The position numbers and the translations under genes are program-made. The notes under the pieces are model-generated. The model worked only from the letters and a program-made list of their open reading frames with translations, had not been told where the DNA came from and did no database searches. From positions 186,001-250,000 of the forward strand of contig WHVD01000083.1 of assembly GCA_015178975.1 (NCBI GenBank): 64,000 nt of DNA. Reading direction: 5' to 3'. This stretch comes from Hysterangium stoloniferum (lineage: Eukaryota > Basidiomycota > Agaricomycetes > Hysterangiales > Hysterangiaceae). Below are positions 23,691 to 34,500 of the stretch, piece after piece (position 1 is the first letter of the stretch; the number at the start of each line of letters is the position of its first letter).

Positions 23691-24242
23691 CTAGTCAAGT
23701 CTATTTGTCAAATAGTGTTTCCACTCTTCCCTTAGTTAGTAGTTTCTAGACGCCGATAACTCATACATAGACCCGCTGTAATGTAACTACTAGACAATCA
23801 GAATATCGACTTAGATCGACTTAGATACCCTCTAATTTCCGACTCCATTATCTATTCACGACCACCACATTCTGACTCCATCCGATTTACGATTCAACCT
23901 ACATTTATGACTTCAACCTCTAATCTCCAACTCTCAGTCTCCAACTCTCTCAGTCTCCAACTCTCTCAGTCTCCAACTCTCTCAGTCTCCGACTCTCTCA
24001 GTCTCTGACTCTCTCAGTCTCCGACTCTCGGTCTCCGACCCCTCAGCCCAACCCTCGACTTATCCTTCAGTTTCCTATCGGTAGTTTACCGAGAGGTTTA
24101 CTTGACAGGACTAGTTTCTGCCCGCCCGAAATTTAAGGACACCCGACGGTAACTTGCGAGGGCACAGCACATAAGCTGAAGCCAAGTCCTTCTGTTCGGT
24201 CCCTGTCGGCCAGCCGACATCCATCAATTTCTGCTCTTAACA
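23691..24242 (+). repeat. Truncated 5' LTR of gypsy D
   Basis: Matches the 3' LTR from its TCTAGTCAAGTC onward. The first 340 or so bases are lost at the junction with copia C. It ends CTCTTAACA at 24242, followed by GTATATTCTGATTTC, which also follows the E 5' LTR. Confidence 0.75.
23928..24040 (+). repeat. 16-base minisatellite in D-type LTR
   Basis: About seven copies of a CTCTCAGTCTCCAACT-like unit with C/T variants (CCAACT, CCGACT, CTGACT). The same array is at 29446-29549 and resumes at 37304. It is absent from the LTRs of element E. Confidence 0.8.
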
Positions 24243-25180
24243 GTATATTCTGATTTCTACTCGCAAACCCGTCCTTATATCTATTCATTTGTTCATCACT
24301 CCTCATCGGCATCACATTACTTATCTTTTACAGAACCCTTTTGTGTTTTCAGACATCACTCTGATTTCCAGATGCAAAGATAAGTTAATGGCCAAAGCTG
24401 ATCCTGTTTTACTCAGATTCCACTCATTTTGCCCTGCTTCAATCCTTGTTTTGCCCTGCCCCTGGTTTTCTCGGCTCCCGATTATTTCCAGATATTCTGA
24501 ATGGACTAATTTACCACTCGTCACCATACTCTCGGAATCCATCGGCTTCTGGAAATTTGCTATGTCTGCCATTTACCTTGATGGTATATTATGGATTCAA
24601 GTTCGCAATGTGTTGGCCACCTAGTGCTTGGTTTTCTTTACAGATATACCTTCCTAAACCATTGCTCATAACTCCAAATTGACATCACCTTGCTTACCCT
24701 TGTTTTTTGCCTCGCCTTCGGACCTTTTCTGGTTTCCGGCCCCTTTCCGAACTTCTGTTTGGACTTTTCCGACCTACCCTTTGGTCCATGCTGTCCCATG
24801 CATGTTCCTTGCCTTGTCACTACCTTCCGACCCATTCTCCAACTATTTTCTGACTATTAGGATTCCTCTCAACCTCTGCATTGATTCCTACAATGACTCT
24901 CCAGACTTTCCGGTTTTTTCGGCAGGTTGGACTCCGAGTCAGGAAGATTTTATGCAGTACCCATCTCTTATCGGCTTTTGCAACCTGGATACATTCCAAA
25001 CTGCAATACGCTTTCCGGTTCCCTTCTGGGACATTTTCTGGCTCTTTTCAGTTTCTCTGAGGAGCATTTACTTGTTTCCCTTGTGGAACAAATCTGGACG
25101 TCACCCCTTTGACTAGCAGTATGAGTTGCTTGATTATTTCTAGGATACCACTGTCTCACCCACTATAATCCATTGATTTC

Positions 25181-26605
25181 CGGGTATTGAGCAGTAAATT
25201 TTCCGAAACTTCCGATGCCTCTCATTTGACTGTATTGGTCTGCTCTGAATATTTTCAGACATCTCTGGCCTTCGGGCAACCCTTTGCCTTTCTGGGCATT
25301 TTCTGGCCTTTTGGTACCTCTGGTCCCTTTTGGCATGTTCTACTCTTTCAGTCAACTTTGGATTCTTTGGATTCCTTGGATTTCCGGACTTTCCGGAATC
25401 TTCGGACCCTTTGGATTTCAATTACCTGTTGAGTATTGCTCGTGAAGATCGGTTTAATCTGGCTTTTCAGGCATCTCTGGCCTTCGGGCACCCATGGCCC
25501 TTCTGGGCCTGGCCTTTTTGTTAGAGTATGATACTACAGCTCTAACATAGTCTATTATGATCTCCATATTTTTCTGATATTTGTAGTATTTTTCCCAGCA
25601 CTGTAGGTGCAGTATTGAGTGAGTTACCTTAGGTCGGTACCTCCTGTATAGGTGCTTAGATAAGCACCTAGTAGTATAGTCCACTGTGGGTGTGGGAAAG
25701 TCTCCTTAGTGTTTACTTTCCAATCACACTCACAGGGGTGTTCTGCAAAGTGTTATTCAACTGTTTCAACACTTTTCGGCATCTCTGGTCTTTTGGCTTC
25801 CCACTCTCTCACTTAAACTCGGATTCCATGGTTTCTTCCGAACTTTCTGGAACCCTTGGAACCTTTGGAACTTTTGGATTCTTCGGACTTCTGGACTTTC
25901 CAGAATTTCCAGACCCTTTGGATCCTACTTATTTGTTGAGTGATTGTTTGCTGAGATCAGTTAATCCAGCCTTTCAGGCACTCTTGGCCTTCGGGAAACC
26001 CTCGGCCCTTTTGGGCACCTCAAGCCTTTTGGCATATTTGGCCCTTTAGGCATTTATGGCTGTTTTCGGCATGTTCAACACTTTCACTTAACTTCGGATT
26101 CCTCAGATTTCCGGACTTTCCAGAATCCTCGGACCTTTTCCATTCCCAATTATCTGTTGAGTGTTTGCTTGCCAAAAATCAGTTTAATCCAGCCTTTTCA
26201 GGCAAACTTTGGCCCTCAGGAAATCCTAGCCTTTTGGTTCCCTGGCCTTCTTCCGGCCTTTTCAGCCCTTTTGTCTGACTTTAAATTCTGTGAATTTCGG
26301 ACCTTCCGGAATCCTCAGACTTTCCAGAACCTTTGGATTTTCAGAATTTCTTGGACTTTCCGAAATCCTCAAATTTCAGGAACCCTCGGACTTTCCAGAA
26401 ACCTTGGACTCTCCAAATTTTAACTCTTTGTTGAGTTTTCCTTCTTGCCATGATTGTTTTTATCTTGGCTTTTTAGCATATATGGCCTTTTGCGCCATTC
26501 CAACCCTTTTAGCATACTTGGTCTTTTGGCACCAATGTTTCAACTCAATTTCAGATTTCCGGATTTTCCAATCTCTCCCAACTTTCAGAAATTTTGGATT
26601 CTGAA
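25181..26605 (+). repeat. Degenerate tandem repeat, units of about 180-270 bases
   Basis: At least five units start near 25181, 25426, 25931, 26151 and 26424. Each opens with TGTTGAGT-like sequence, then a TTTCAGGCA...TGGCCTTCGGG block, then a run of TTTCCGGACTTTCCGGAATC-like octamers. A solo LTR interrupts the second unit. The frames carry F/P/L-rich peptide repeats (PDFPESSDPLDF, PEFPDPLDPTYLLS) but stops prevent a long ORF. The same octamers recur at 28500-28620. Confidence 0.7.
25519..25771 (+). mobile_element. Short solo LTR (253 bp) with 5-bp target duplication
   Basis: Starts TGTTAGAGTATG, ends GTTTCAACA, and is flanked by CTTTT at 25514-25518 and 25772-25776. Removing it restores the surrounding repeat unit (GGC-CTTTT-CGGCATCTCTGG). 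It contains the small palindrome GTTAGAGTATGATACTACAG followed by CTCTAAC near its left end. No element of this LTR family with coding content is present in the window. Confidence 0.8.
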
Positions 26606-26639
26606 AATGCCATCACCCGGCCCTTCTCCAAATACCTTT

Positions 26640-28220
26640 TTGCCTTCAATATGGTCATCCACTTCCATCCCGGCCACCTTGGTGGAAAACCTGACACTAT
26701 GACTAGATGATGGGACGTCTATCCTAAAGAGGGGAGTAGCGACTATACCACAGTTAATCTGAATAATTTCAAGCCTATGTTTTCATCGGAACAACTGTCC
26801 GAGTTAATCCAAGCTACTTACCTTATACATCCAGTCATGCACAGTGTTATCCTTATGGACACCGAAAAATTACATCAAGATATATTATTGGCAATTCCAT
26901 TAGACCCAGTCACCAAAGCACACCTCAATAATCTGTCCGACCCTGATCATTCCTGATGGTCACTCGACCCGCAAGGTTTCATTAAACTTGACAATTGCAT
27001 ATATGTTCCAGATCCCGACACTCTCCGACTTTGAGTCTTACAGTATAAACATGACCACCCGATCTCAGGACATTTCAGTATCAATTTACCATCGGACTTA
27101 TCCGAAGAGAATATACATGGCCCGGTCTCCGAGATTTTGTCAAGCATTATTGTAAATCATGCACCAACTGTGCACATTCCAAATCAAGACGTCACAAACC
27201 ATATGGCCTAATCAAACAATACCAGAAAAACCCTGGAATTCAATATCAATGGATTTCATCAAACACCTACCAGCATCCAATGGCCATACTGCAATTCTCG
27301 TTGTTGTGGATCGGCTTACCAAGCAAAGTATTTTCATTCCAACTTATGATACAGTAACATCCATACAGTTGGCTAAATTGTTCAACACTCATGTATTCTC
27401 CAAGCATGGCATTCCATTGCATGTCACTTCCGATTGTGGATCCGAGTTCATCTCTCACTTTTTTAGGTCACTCGGAAAAGCAATGACCAAACCGAATGCA
27501 CTAATCAAACATTGGAACAGTACATCCGAGTCTATTGCAACTATCAACAAGACAATTGGAAATCACTTCTACCGCTTGCCGAATTCGCATATAACAATGC
27601 CCCAAATGCTACTACTGGCATTTCACCTTTCTTCGCAAATAAAGGCTACAACCCAAACATCACTATCCATCTGGAATGCGATCTCACTTCAACCCGTGCT
27701 CAGGACTTTGTCACAAACCTCAACGAGCTACACCAAGAACTTCGAAAGAACATCACATCGGCCCAGGAACATTACCAACACTCCACAGACAAAAATTGGC
27801 TGCCACCCCCTGAACTCAAGATTGGTGACCGAGTATTTGTCAAAGCCAAGTTCTTCCGAATGACTAGGCCATCCAAAAAGCTCGCCAATAAGTACTTAGG
27901 ACCTTTTAAATTTATAGCACAAGCAGGCACGCTCTCTTGGACACTTCAGCTCCCCAAGAATATGCATGCAGTACACCAAGTACAACCTCCACCTCCACCT
28001 GTGGTCATTGATGGGGAACCCGAATTCGAGATATCGGAAATCCTAGATTCAAAGATGGATAATCACCGACATACCTGCAAACTACTCTATTTGGTCAAGT
28101 GGACAGGTTATGAAGGTACCGATGAATAAGCATCCTGGATTCTTGCCACAGAACTCGGAAATGTGTCGGACATTGTCAAAGACTTCCATCAAGCATATCT
28201 GAACAAATCCTGACCCCTAT
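26640..28220 (+). pseudogene. pol: Gypsy D pol remnant: RNase H end, integrase, chromodomain
   Basis: Starts abruptly at the end of RNase H (FNMVIHFHPGHLGGKPD), then SSDYTTVNLNNFKPMF, integrase zinc-site pieces, ISMDFIKHLPASNGHTAILVV, VTSDCGSEFISHFF, WKSLLPLAEFAYNNAPNATTGISPFFANKGYNP, SH3-like RPSKKLANKYLGPF, and a chromodomain (EISEILDSKM...LYLVKWTGYEGTDE). It is close to the element E protein. TGA interrupts at 26708, 26954 and 27032, with frame changes near 27090-27230 and at 27500. A TAA follows GTDE at 28127. Confidence 0.85.
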
Positions 28221-28872
28221 AACCTACAGCATCCGGACATTTTCCCTACACCCGTAGTTTTGTATCCTGTCTCTTTTCCTTCGCTTCCTCCTCAGCCCTC
28301 TCAGTGGCTGCCAGCAACTCAGCATTCCCTGTTTGCCCCCAGTTAACACTCCAGCCCCTCATGGGCAATTTCCAGTCCATTCAGACACCTTCTGGCCTTT
28401 CCAGCACCTTTCTGTCCTACTGGTTAGCATTTATTCTCACACTGCCTTGCACCCTCTGCATTTTAGCATCTTCGGACTTTTGTCACCCCTGTCCCCCTTG
28501 CCCTGTTTGTCTGCTCCCACATTTTCAGTGTGCTCAGATCCCTCAGAACTTCCGGACTCTGTCCCGGACCTTTTTGGACTTTCAGACCTTATTGGATTTT
28601 CAGAATTTTTAGGTTTCTGGACCTTTTCAGAGGTTTGAACTTACATTCAAGTATCCAAATATGACCATGGCCTCGTCCTGACCTTCATCTCAATCTTGAC
28701 TTTCCGAATCCTCTCCGAATCCTTTCTGAATCCTTTCCAAACCTTTTCCAAACCTTTTCCAAACCCTTTCCAGCACCTTGCCAAATCCCATCCCTTTCTG
28801 ACCTTCCTGCTTTCATCTTATTCTTCAGCACTTTTTCGGCCTCCTTGGGATTTCGGCCAAATGGGGGGATAC
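28221..28872. other. Untranslated 3' part of element D
   Basis: Contains more CCGGAC/TTTCCGG-like octamers and a 12-base tandem array of CCAAACCTTTTC near 28730-28780. It ends in the polypurine tract AAATGGGGGGATAC just before the LTR. The minus strand holds a short K/E-rich frame (28900-28685) in the same place as the antisense gene of element E; no homology could be shown. Confidence 0.4.
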
Positions 28873-29549
28873 TGTTATGACCGTGTCGTAACCATGTCAC
28901 AATCTGATGGTCCCCGAGAATACTACCATCTATCGATGTTCCAAGTTATTGATCAAGTCATTATTTCGGCAACCTTCAGAACACCGACACTGACGTATAC
29001 CTTCATGGCGATCAAACCCCATTTACACCCCTGTCAAAATATACTCGAACCATCTGGTTATGATTTGATATGTCCCTTTTCATTATGATGATATGTTTTA
29101 CTCTATGTTTCACATATGCCCATATATACTTGTAGCCCATGGACTATTCCCTTTTCTCGTAATCCTGCTCTTGGCTAAATCTCGGCTTCCGATCTTATCG
29201 TAACCCTCCGGTTTCTAGTCAAGTCTATTTGTCAAATAGTGTTTCCACTCTTCCCTTAGTTAGTAGTTTCTAGATGCCGATAACTCATATATAGACCCGC
29301 TGTAATGTAACTACTAGACAATCAGAATATCGACTTAGATCGACTTAGATACCCTCTAATTTCCGACTCCATTATCTATTCATGACCACCACATTCCGAC
29401 TCCATCCGATTTACGATTCAACCTACATATACGACTTCAACCTCTAATCTCCAACTCTCAGTCTCCAACTCTCTCAGTCTCCAACTCTCTCAGTCTCCAA
29501 CTCTCTCAGTCTCCAACTCTCTCAGTCTCCAACTCTCTCAGTCTCCAAC
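28873..29549 (+). repeat. 3' LTR of gypsy D, left part
   Basis: Begins TGTTATGACCGTGTCG and runs into the 16-base minisatellite, where element E is inserted. The right part is at 37304-37541, for a total of about 915 bases. Confidence 0.85.
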
Positions 29550-30284
29550 TGTTAAGAACTGAAAACTGACTGATGTCAGTGGCTGACAGGGACCGATCGG
29601 AAGGACTTGGCTTCAGCTTATGTGCTGCGTCCTCACAAATGTCTGTAGGGTGTCCTTAGATTTTGGATGGGTGAAGACTAATCCTAAAGAGTTCCTTTCG
29701 GCGAGATACCGATCGGGACCGAAGGACAAGTCGAGCATCGGGCCAAGGGGTTGGGGCCGGGAATGGGCGAGCGCACATGAAGGCGGATGGGGGGATTCTT
29801 AGTATGAGACTGTTACAGATGTATGAGGGTATTCTGAGTCGATATTCTGATTGCCTAGTAACTACAACTACAGCGGGTTCATATACAAGTAACAGATGTC
29901 TAGAAAATACTAACGGGGAGAAGGGCGGAAAATGGTATTAGCAATAAGCTTGACTAGGAACGGGAAGTTTATGATTAGTTCGGAGGCCGATGATAACCGA
30001 GAGCGGGATTACGATAAAAGGAAATAGTTCAAGGACTACAAATATAGATAGACATATGTGAAACATAAGATTGAACAGATCAACATAATAAAAGGGATGT
30101 ATCAAAAGTTTAACCAGACAATACGAGATATTTTGACGTGGGTGTAAACGGAGTTTGATCATCATGAAAACATACATCAGCTTCTGGCCCGAGGGTTTCC
30201 GAAGTGGTGACTTGAACAGTAACTTGAATCGTTGATAAGTGGCGATAACCTCGGGACCGATAGGGTTGTGACACGGTCGTAACA
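29550..30284 (-). repeat. 3' LTR of element E
   Basis: 735 bases, TGTTAAGAAC...GGTCGTAACA as read on +. Very similar to 36571-37303; the visible differences are mostly C/T or G/A transitions. A purine-rich tract lies just inside on the coding strand. Confidence 0.9.
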
Positions 30285-30458
30285 GTATCTCCCCTTTTGG
30301 CTGAAATCCCAAGGAGGCCGAAAATCTAGATCCCATACGTAAAAACTTGTCAGGTATGGCTGGGTGTGTCAAAACATCATGTGACTTGGCAAAAAATTAC
30401 ATATAAAAATTCGAGGGGTCCTGGCGCTTGAAATTCTACTTCTCTTCCCTTAACCACC

Positions 30459-31436
30459 ATGACCATAGGCTTGGGGTTGAAACCCTTCCCGGTTAGGTTA
30501 ACAGTCGCGCCCATGTCGGTCCCGAGTGGTATGGTGAATGCGCAGGATCGTCGACGTATACTCGAGCAGAAGAGAAAGGCGCGTGAAGAGGAGAAGTGGA
30601 AGGAGAAGGAGGAGTTGGTGGCCATCGAGGCCGAGGAGAAGAAACAGGCGGCGGAAGAGGCCGCATGCAAGCACTGGGAAGCAGTGCTTACAAAGAACAA
30701 GCAGCAGGAGGCCGATCGGGCGCGGGAGGAGGTGACGAAAAAGAAGTGGGAGGGAAAGGTAAGTCGGCTCTGGTCTCTTTTGTGAACCTTACTGACATAT
30801 ATTTGTTAGTGCAAGGCTGTGACACCTTCGGAGTCCGATGACGAAGAGGGAGAGGAGGACGAGGAGGATGTACTGGGGCCGTTGAGCCCCAAGGTGGGTT
30901 CGGTTTCCCTAAATAAACTTTTCTAAATAATTTTCCTATAGAAACAAAAGCAGGCCCCCAAGACGGGGTCCGAAAATGACCCTAAGTGCAATCGGTGCAC
31001 GAAACGGGGTCGAACCTGCCATCCCCGGGCCAATGGTTGGGGCCACACTTGTCAAGAGTGCACCGATCAGAAGCTTGGGTGTGTCTTCCAGGGGGTCGAT
31101 GGATCGTTCCAGGAGCGACACGCCGATGCTCTAGAAGAGCAAAACCACCTTATGCGGACATACTTCTCAGAGACGACTCAGTTCCGATATGAGACTCTGC
31201 GACATCAAGGGCTCATGACTGAGCAGTTGCAACTTTTGGGCATTGGGCTGGAGAAGCAGACCAGCGTTATTGAGTCTCTTGGAGGTCAGCTTGAGCAATA
31301 CTTGGAAGTCTCGAGTTGCGATGGAATTGGGCATAAAATTAAGGTATCGAAAAAGATCAGTGGTGTGGTATCAGTGGCTGTCGGTGTGGGGGGAGGTTCG
31401 GAGGCTGGAGAGGAAGTTGTAGAAGATGAAACTTAG
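30459..31436 (+). CDS. Antisense gene inside retrotransposon E: coiled-coil plus Zn2Cys6-like cluster protein, 3 exons
   Basis: Exons 30459-30758, 30810-30893 and 30942-31436 have clean GT-AG introns of 51 and 48 bases and give 292 aa with no internal stop. Residues 30-100 are K/E/A-rich and helical (RRILEQKRKAREEEKWKEKE), probably a coiled coil. Exon 2 is acidic (SESDDEEGEEDEED). Residues 144-175 have Cys spacing C-x2-C-x6-C-x10-C-x2-C-x6-C (CNRCTKRGRTC, later CQECTDQKLGC), the pattern of fungal binuclear zinc clusters. Further helix follows (residues 185-255). It may bind DNA or RNA, but no function is proven. It lies tail-to-tail with pol, whose stop is 112 bases away across a T-run/A-run (about 31460-31490) that could end both transcripts. 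It is intact while pol is not, and is richer in GC. Confidence 0.75.
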
Positions 31437-31547
31437 ATACCAGAAATATATCGGTTTTCTTCTTTTTTTTTTTAAAAAAAAACAAACAAATCATAGCGTA
31501 ATAACATAAGGCATAGTCGGGAAAAGGTCAGATACCACGTGATAGAC

Positions 31548-34500
31548 TTATAAAGAATTGAGAGGACTGGGTTTGTTCGGATAAGCTTGGTGAAACCCTA
31601 AAATGATTTCCAAGGCATTACCGAGCTCAGTAGCTAGGATCCATGAAGTTTCTTCATCTGTACCTTCATAGCCAGCCCATTTAACCAAGTAAAGTAATTT
31701 GCATGAGTGTCGGCGATTGTTGATTTTTGAGTCTAGGATCTCTGATATCTCGAATTCGGGTTCCCCATCAATAATCATGGGTGGAGGTGGTGGTTGTATG
31801 TGATCCGGTATACTGTTAGGAACACAAGGTTCTAACATAGATACATGAAATACCGGGTGCACTGCACGCATGTTGTTGGGGAGCTGAAGCATCCATGAAA
31901 GCGTGCCAGCTTGTGCTATAACTTCAAAAGGACCTAAATATTTTTCAGAGAGCTTCTTAGAAGGTCTAGTAGTTCAGAAAAACTTGGCTTTAATGAATAC
32001 TCGGTCTCCGATCTTGAAGTCAGGAGGCGGAAGTCGGTTCTTATCCGCAGACCGTTGGTATCGTTCTTGAGCCATTGCAATAGTTTTACGAAGTTCTTGA
32101 TGTAGCTTGTCAAGGTTTATAACAAAGTCTTGAGCACGGGTGGATGTGAGATCGCGTTCCGGGTGGATTGCAATGTTGGGATTGTAGCCTTTATTTGCGA
32201 AGAAAGGCGAAATGCCAGTAGTGGCATTTGGTGCGTTGTTATATGTGAATTCGGCTAGCGGTAGTAGTGATTTCCAATTGTCTTGTTGATAGTTGCAATA
32301 GACATGGATGTATTGTTCCAAGGTTTGATTCATGTGTTTGGTTTGGCCATCGCCTTCCGGGTGATAGCTGGAAGTGAAGTGTAGCTTCATGTCTAGTGCT
32401 TTCCCGAGTGACCTAAAGAAGTGAGAGACAAACTTGGATCCGCGATCGGATGTGACATGCCATGGAATGCCATGCTTGGAAAATACATGGGTGACGAATA
32501 ATTCAGCTAACTGTACAGATGTTATCGTGTCATATGTTGGAATGAAAATACTTTGTTTTGTGAGCCAATCCACAACAACTAGGATTGCTGTGTGACCTTC
32601 GGATGCCAGTAGGTGCTCGATGAAATCCATAGAAATCGAGTTCCAAGGTTTTTCCGGTATCGGTAATTGTTTGAGTAGGCCATATGGTTTGTGTCGCTGT
32701 GATTTAGAGCGTAAACACATAGTACAAGATTTACAATAGTGCTTAACAAAATCTCGGATGCCAGGCCATGTATATTCTCTTCTAATGAGTGAGAGGGTCT
32801 TATTGAGGCCGAAATGTCCCAAAATTGGGTGGTCGTGCTTATGTTATAGGATTCACAGCCAAAGGGTGTCGGAATTCGGTACATAAATGTGATTGTCAAA
32901 TCTAATGAAACCTTGTGGGTCTAATGACCATTGGGGTTGATCGGGGTCGGACGGGTTATCGAGGTGTGCTTTGGTGACTGGGTCTAATGGAATTGCCGAT
33001 AGTATGTCTTGATGTAACTTTTCGGGATCCATAAGGAAAACACTTCACAAGACTGGATGAATGAGGTAAGTGGCTCGGATAGACGCGGACAGTTGTTCCG
33101 ATGAAAACATAGGCTTGAAATTATGCGGATTAACTGTGGCGTAGTCGCTACTCCCCTCTTTAGGATAGACATCCCATCGTCTAGTCATAGCGTCGGGTTT
33201 TCCACCAAGGTGGCCGGGATGGAAGCGAATTACCATGTTGAAAGCGGAGAGGTATTCGGACCATCGAGCTTGTCGACAGGTGAGAAGTTTTGTGGTTGAA
33301 AAGTAAACTAAATTTTTGTAGTCTGTAATAACATCTACCGGGTGGGCCGAGCCCTCCAAATAATGTTGCCATGTCTTGAAAGCTTCAAATATTGCGAGTA
33401 GTTCCTTATCGTGAACATCATAGTTGAGTTCGGGTGCCGAAAACATGCGAGACAGAAAAGCTACTGGGTGTACTTCACCATCGGTGTCCAGAATGGACAA
33501 TATCACAGCAAGCGCATAGTCCGAGGCATCAGTTTCCACAATGAGTTGAACGTCAGGCTTCCAGTGCGACAAAATAGGGGCAGATGTAAATGCACTTTTC
33601 AATTCCTGGAATGCCGATCGGCATTCTTTGGAGAAAATCCACGGGGTGTCTTTACGAGTAAGATGAGTGAGCGGAACGGTAATTTTTGAGTAGTTGTGAA
33701 TGAAACGACGATAAAAATTGGCAAAGCCTAAAAAGGATTGAATATCCTTAACCTTTCAGGGTTCTGGCCAATCTTGAATGACTTGAATTTTAGAGTCGTC
33801 CATGCGGAGACCGTCAGGTCCCATCATAAAACCTAAATATTCAACTGTGTCGACATCAAAGGAACATTTTTTACCATTTGCAAAAAGACCATGTTTTTGG
33901 AGTCTTTGGAGAACTTCATGAACATGTTCGTCATGAAGTGTAGGATCTTCAGAGAATATGAGGATGTCGTCTAAGTACACAATGACAAAGACGTCGAGGA
34001 GGTCGGAAAAGACGTCATTGATAAAACGTTGAAAGACTGACGGAGCGTTGGTGAGGCCGAAAGGCATCACTAACCATTCAAAGGAGCCATAGTGAGTGCG
34101 AAAAGCCGTTTTCCATTTGTCACCTTCGGCGATCCAAACCAAATGATAGGTGTGCTTGAGATCTATCTTTGTATAAATTCGGGCCTTCTGAGGGGCATCG
34201 AGTAAATCGGAGATTAGTGGTAATGGGTACTTATCTTTTCGAGTGATCACGTTTAGTCCTCAAAAGTCAATGCAAAGTCAAAGGGAACCGTCTTTTTTCC
34301 AAACGAATAGGACAGGGGCTCCATAAGGAGACTTTGAGGGTCGGATAAAACCTATAGCCAAATGTTCATCCAAGAAATCTCGGATAGCCAATAATTCGGA
34401 CTGCAAGAGAGGATAAACTGGGCCTAGGGGTGGATGTGAACCATCTTCAATATCAATTTTCAAATCGTAAGGCCTGTGAGGGGCGAGTCGATCAGCTTTT

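Larger units (their letters stand above)
23691..29549 (+). mobile_element. Ty3/gypsy element D, left part (continues at 37304-37541)
   Basis: A truncated 5' LTR (23691-24242), an internal region without gag, PR or RT, a pol 3' part (RNase H end, integrase, chromodomain) and a 3' LTR from 28873. Element E is inserted into that 3' LTR, which resumes at 37304. Internal DNA at 24.3-26.6 kb is made of degenerate repeats, so D looks like a non-autonomous derivative. Its pol remnant is related to that of E but more decayed. Confidence 0.75.

Noticed and set aside
23928..24040. CRISPR-like array
   Set aside because: The 16-base units are head-to-tail without spacers and lie in a eukaryotic LTR; this is a minisatellite.
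25140..25421. Basic minus-strand frame of 93 codons in the element D filler
   Set aside because: The low-complexity peptide follows directly from the octamer repeat; no start context, splice sites or homologue.
28685..28900. Minus-strand K/E-rich frame in element D as a second copy of the antisense gene
   Set aside because: It is short, lacks the cysteine cluster and introns, and its charge comes from translating a CCAAACCTTTTC-like tandem array. Only the position agrees.
30936..31121. Minus-strand frame opposite the zinc-cluster exon
   Set aside because: It is the shadow of exon 3 of the antisense gene; the + frame has the ordered cysteine pattern and clean introns.
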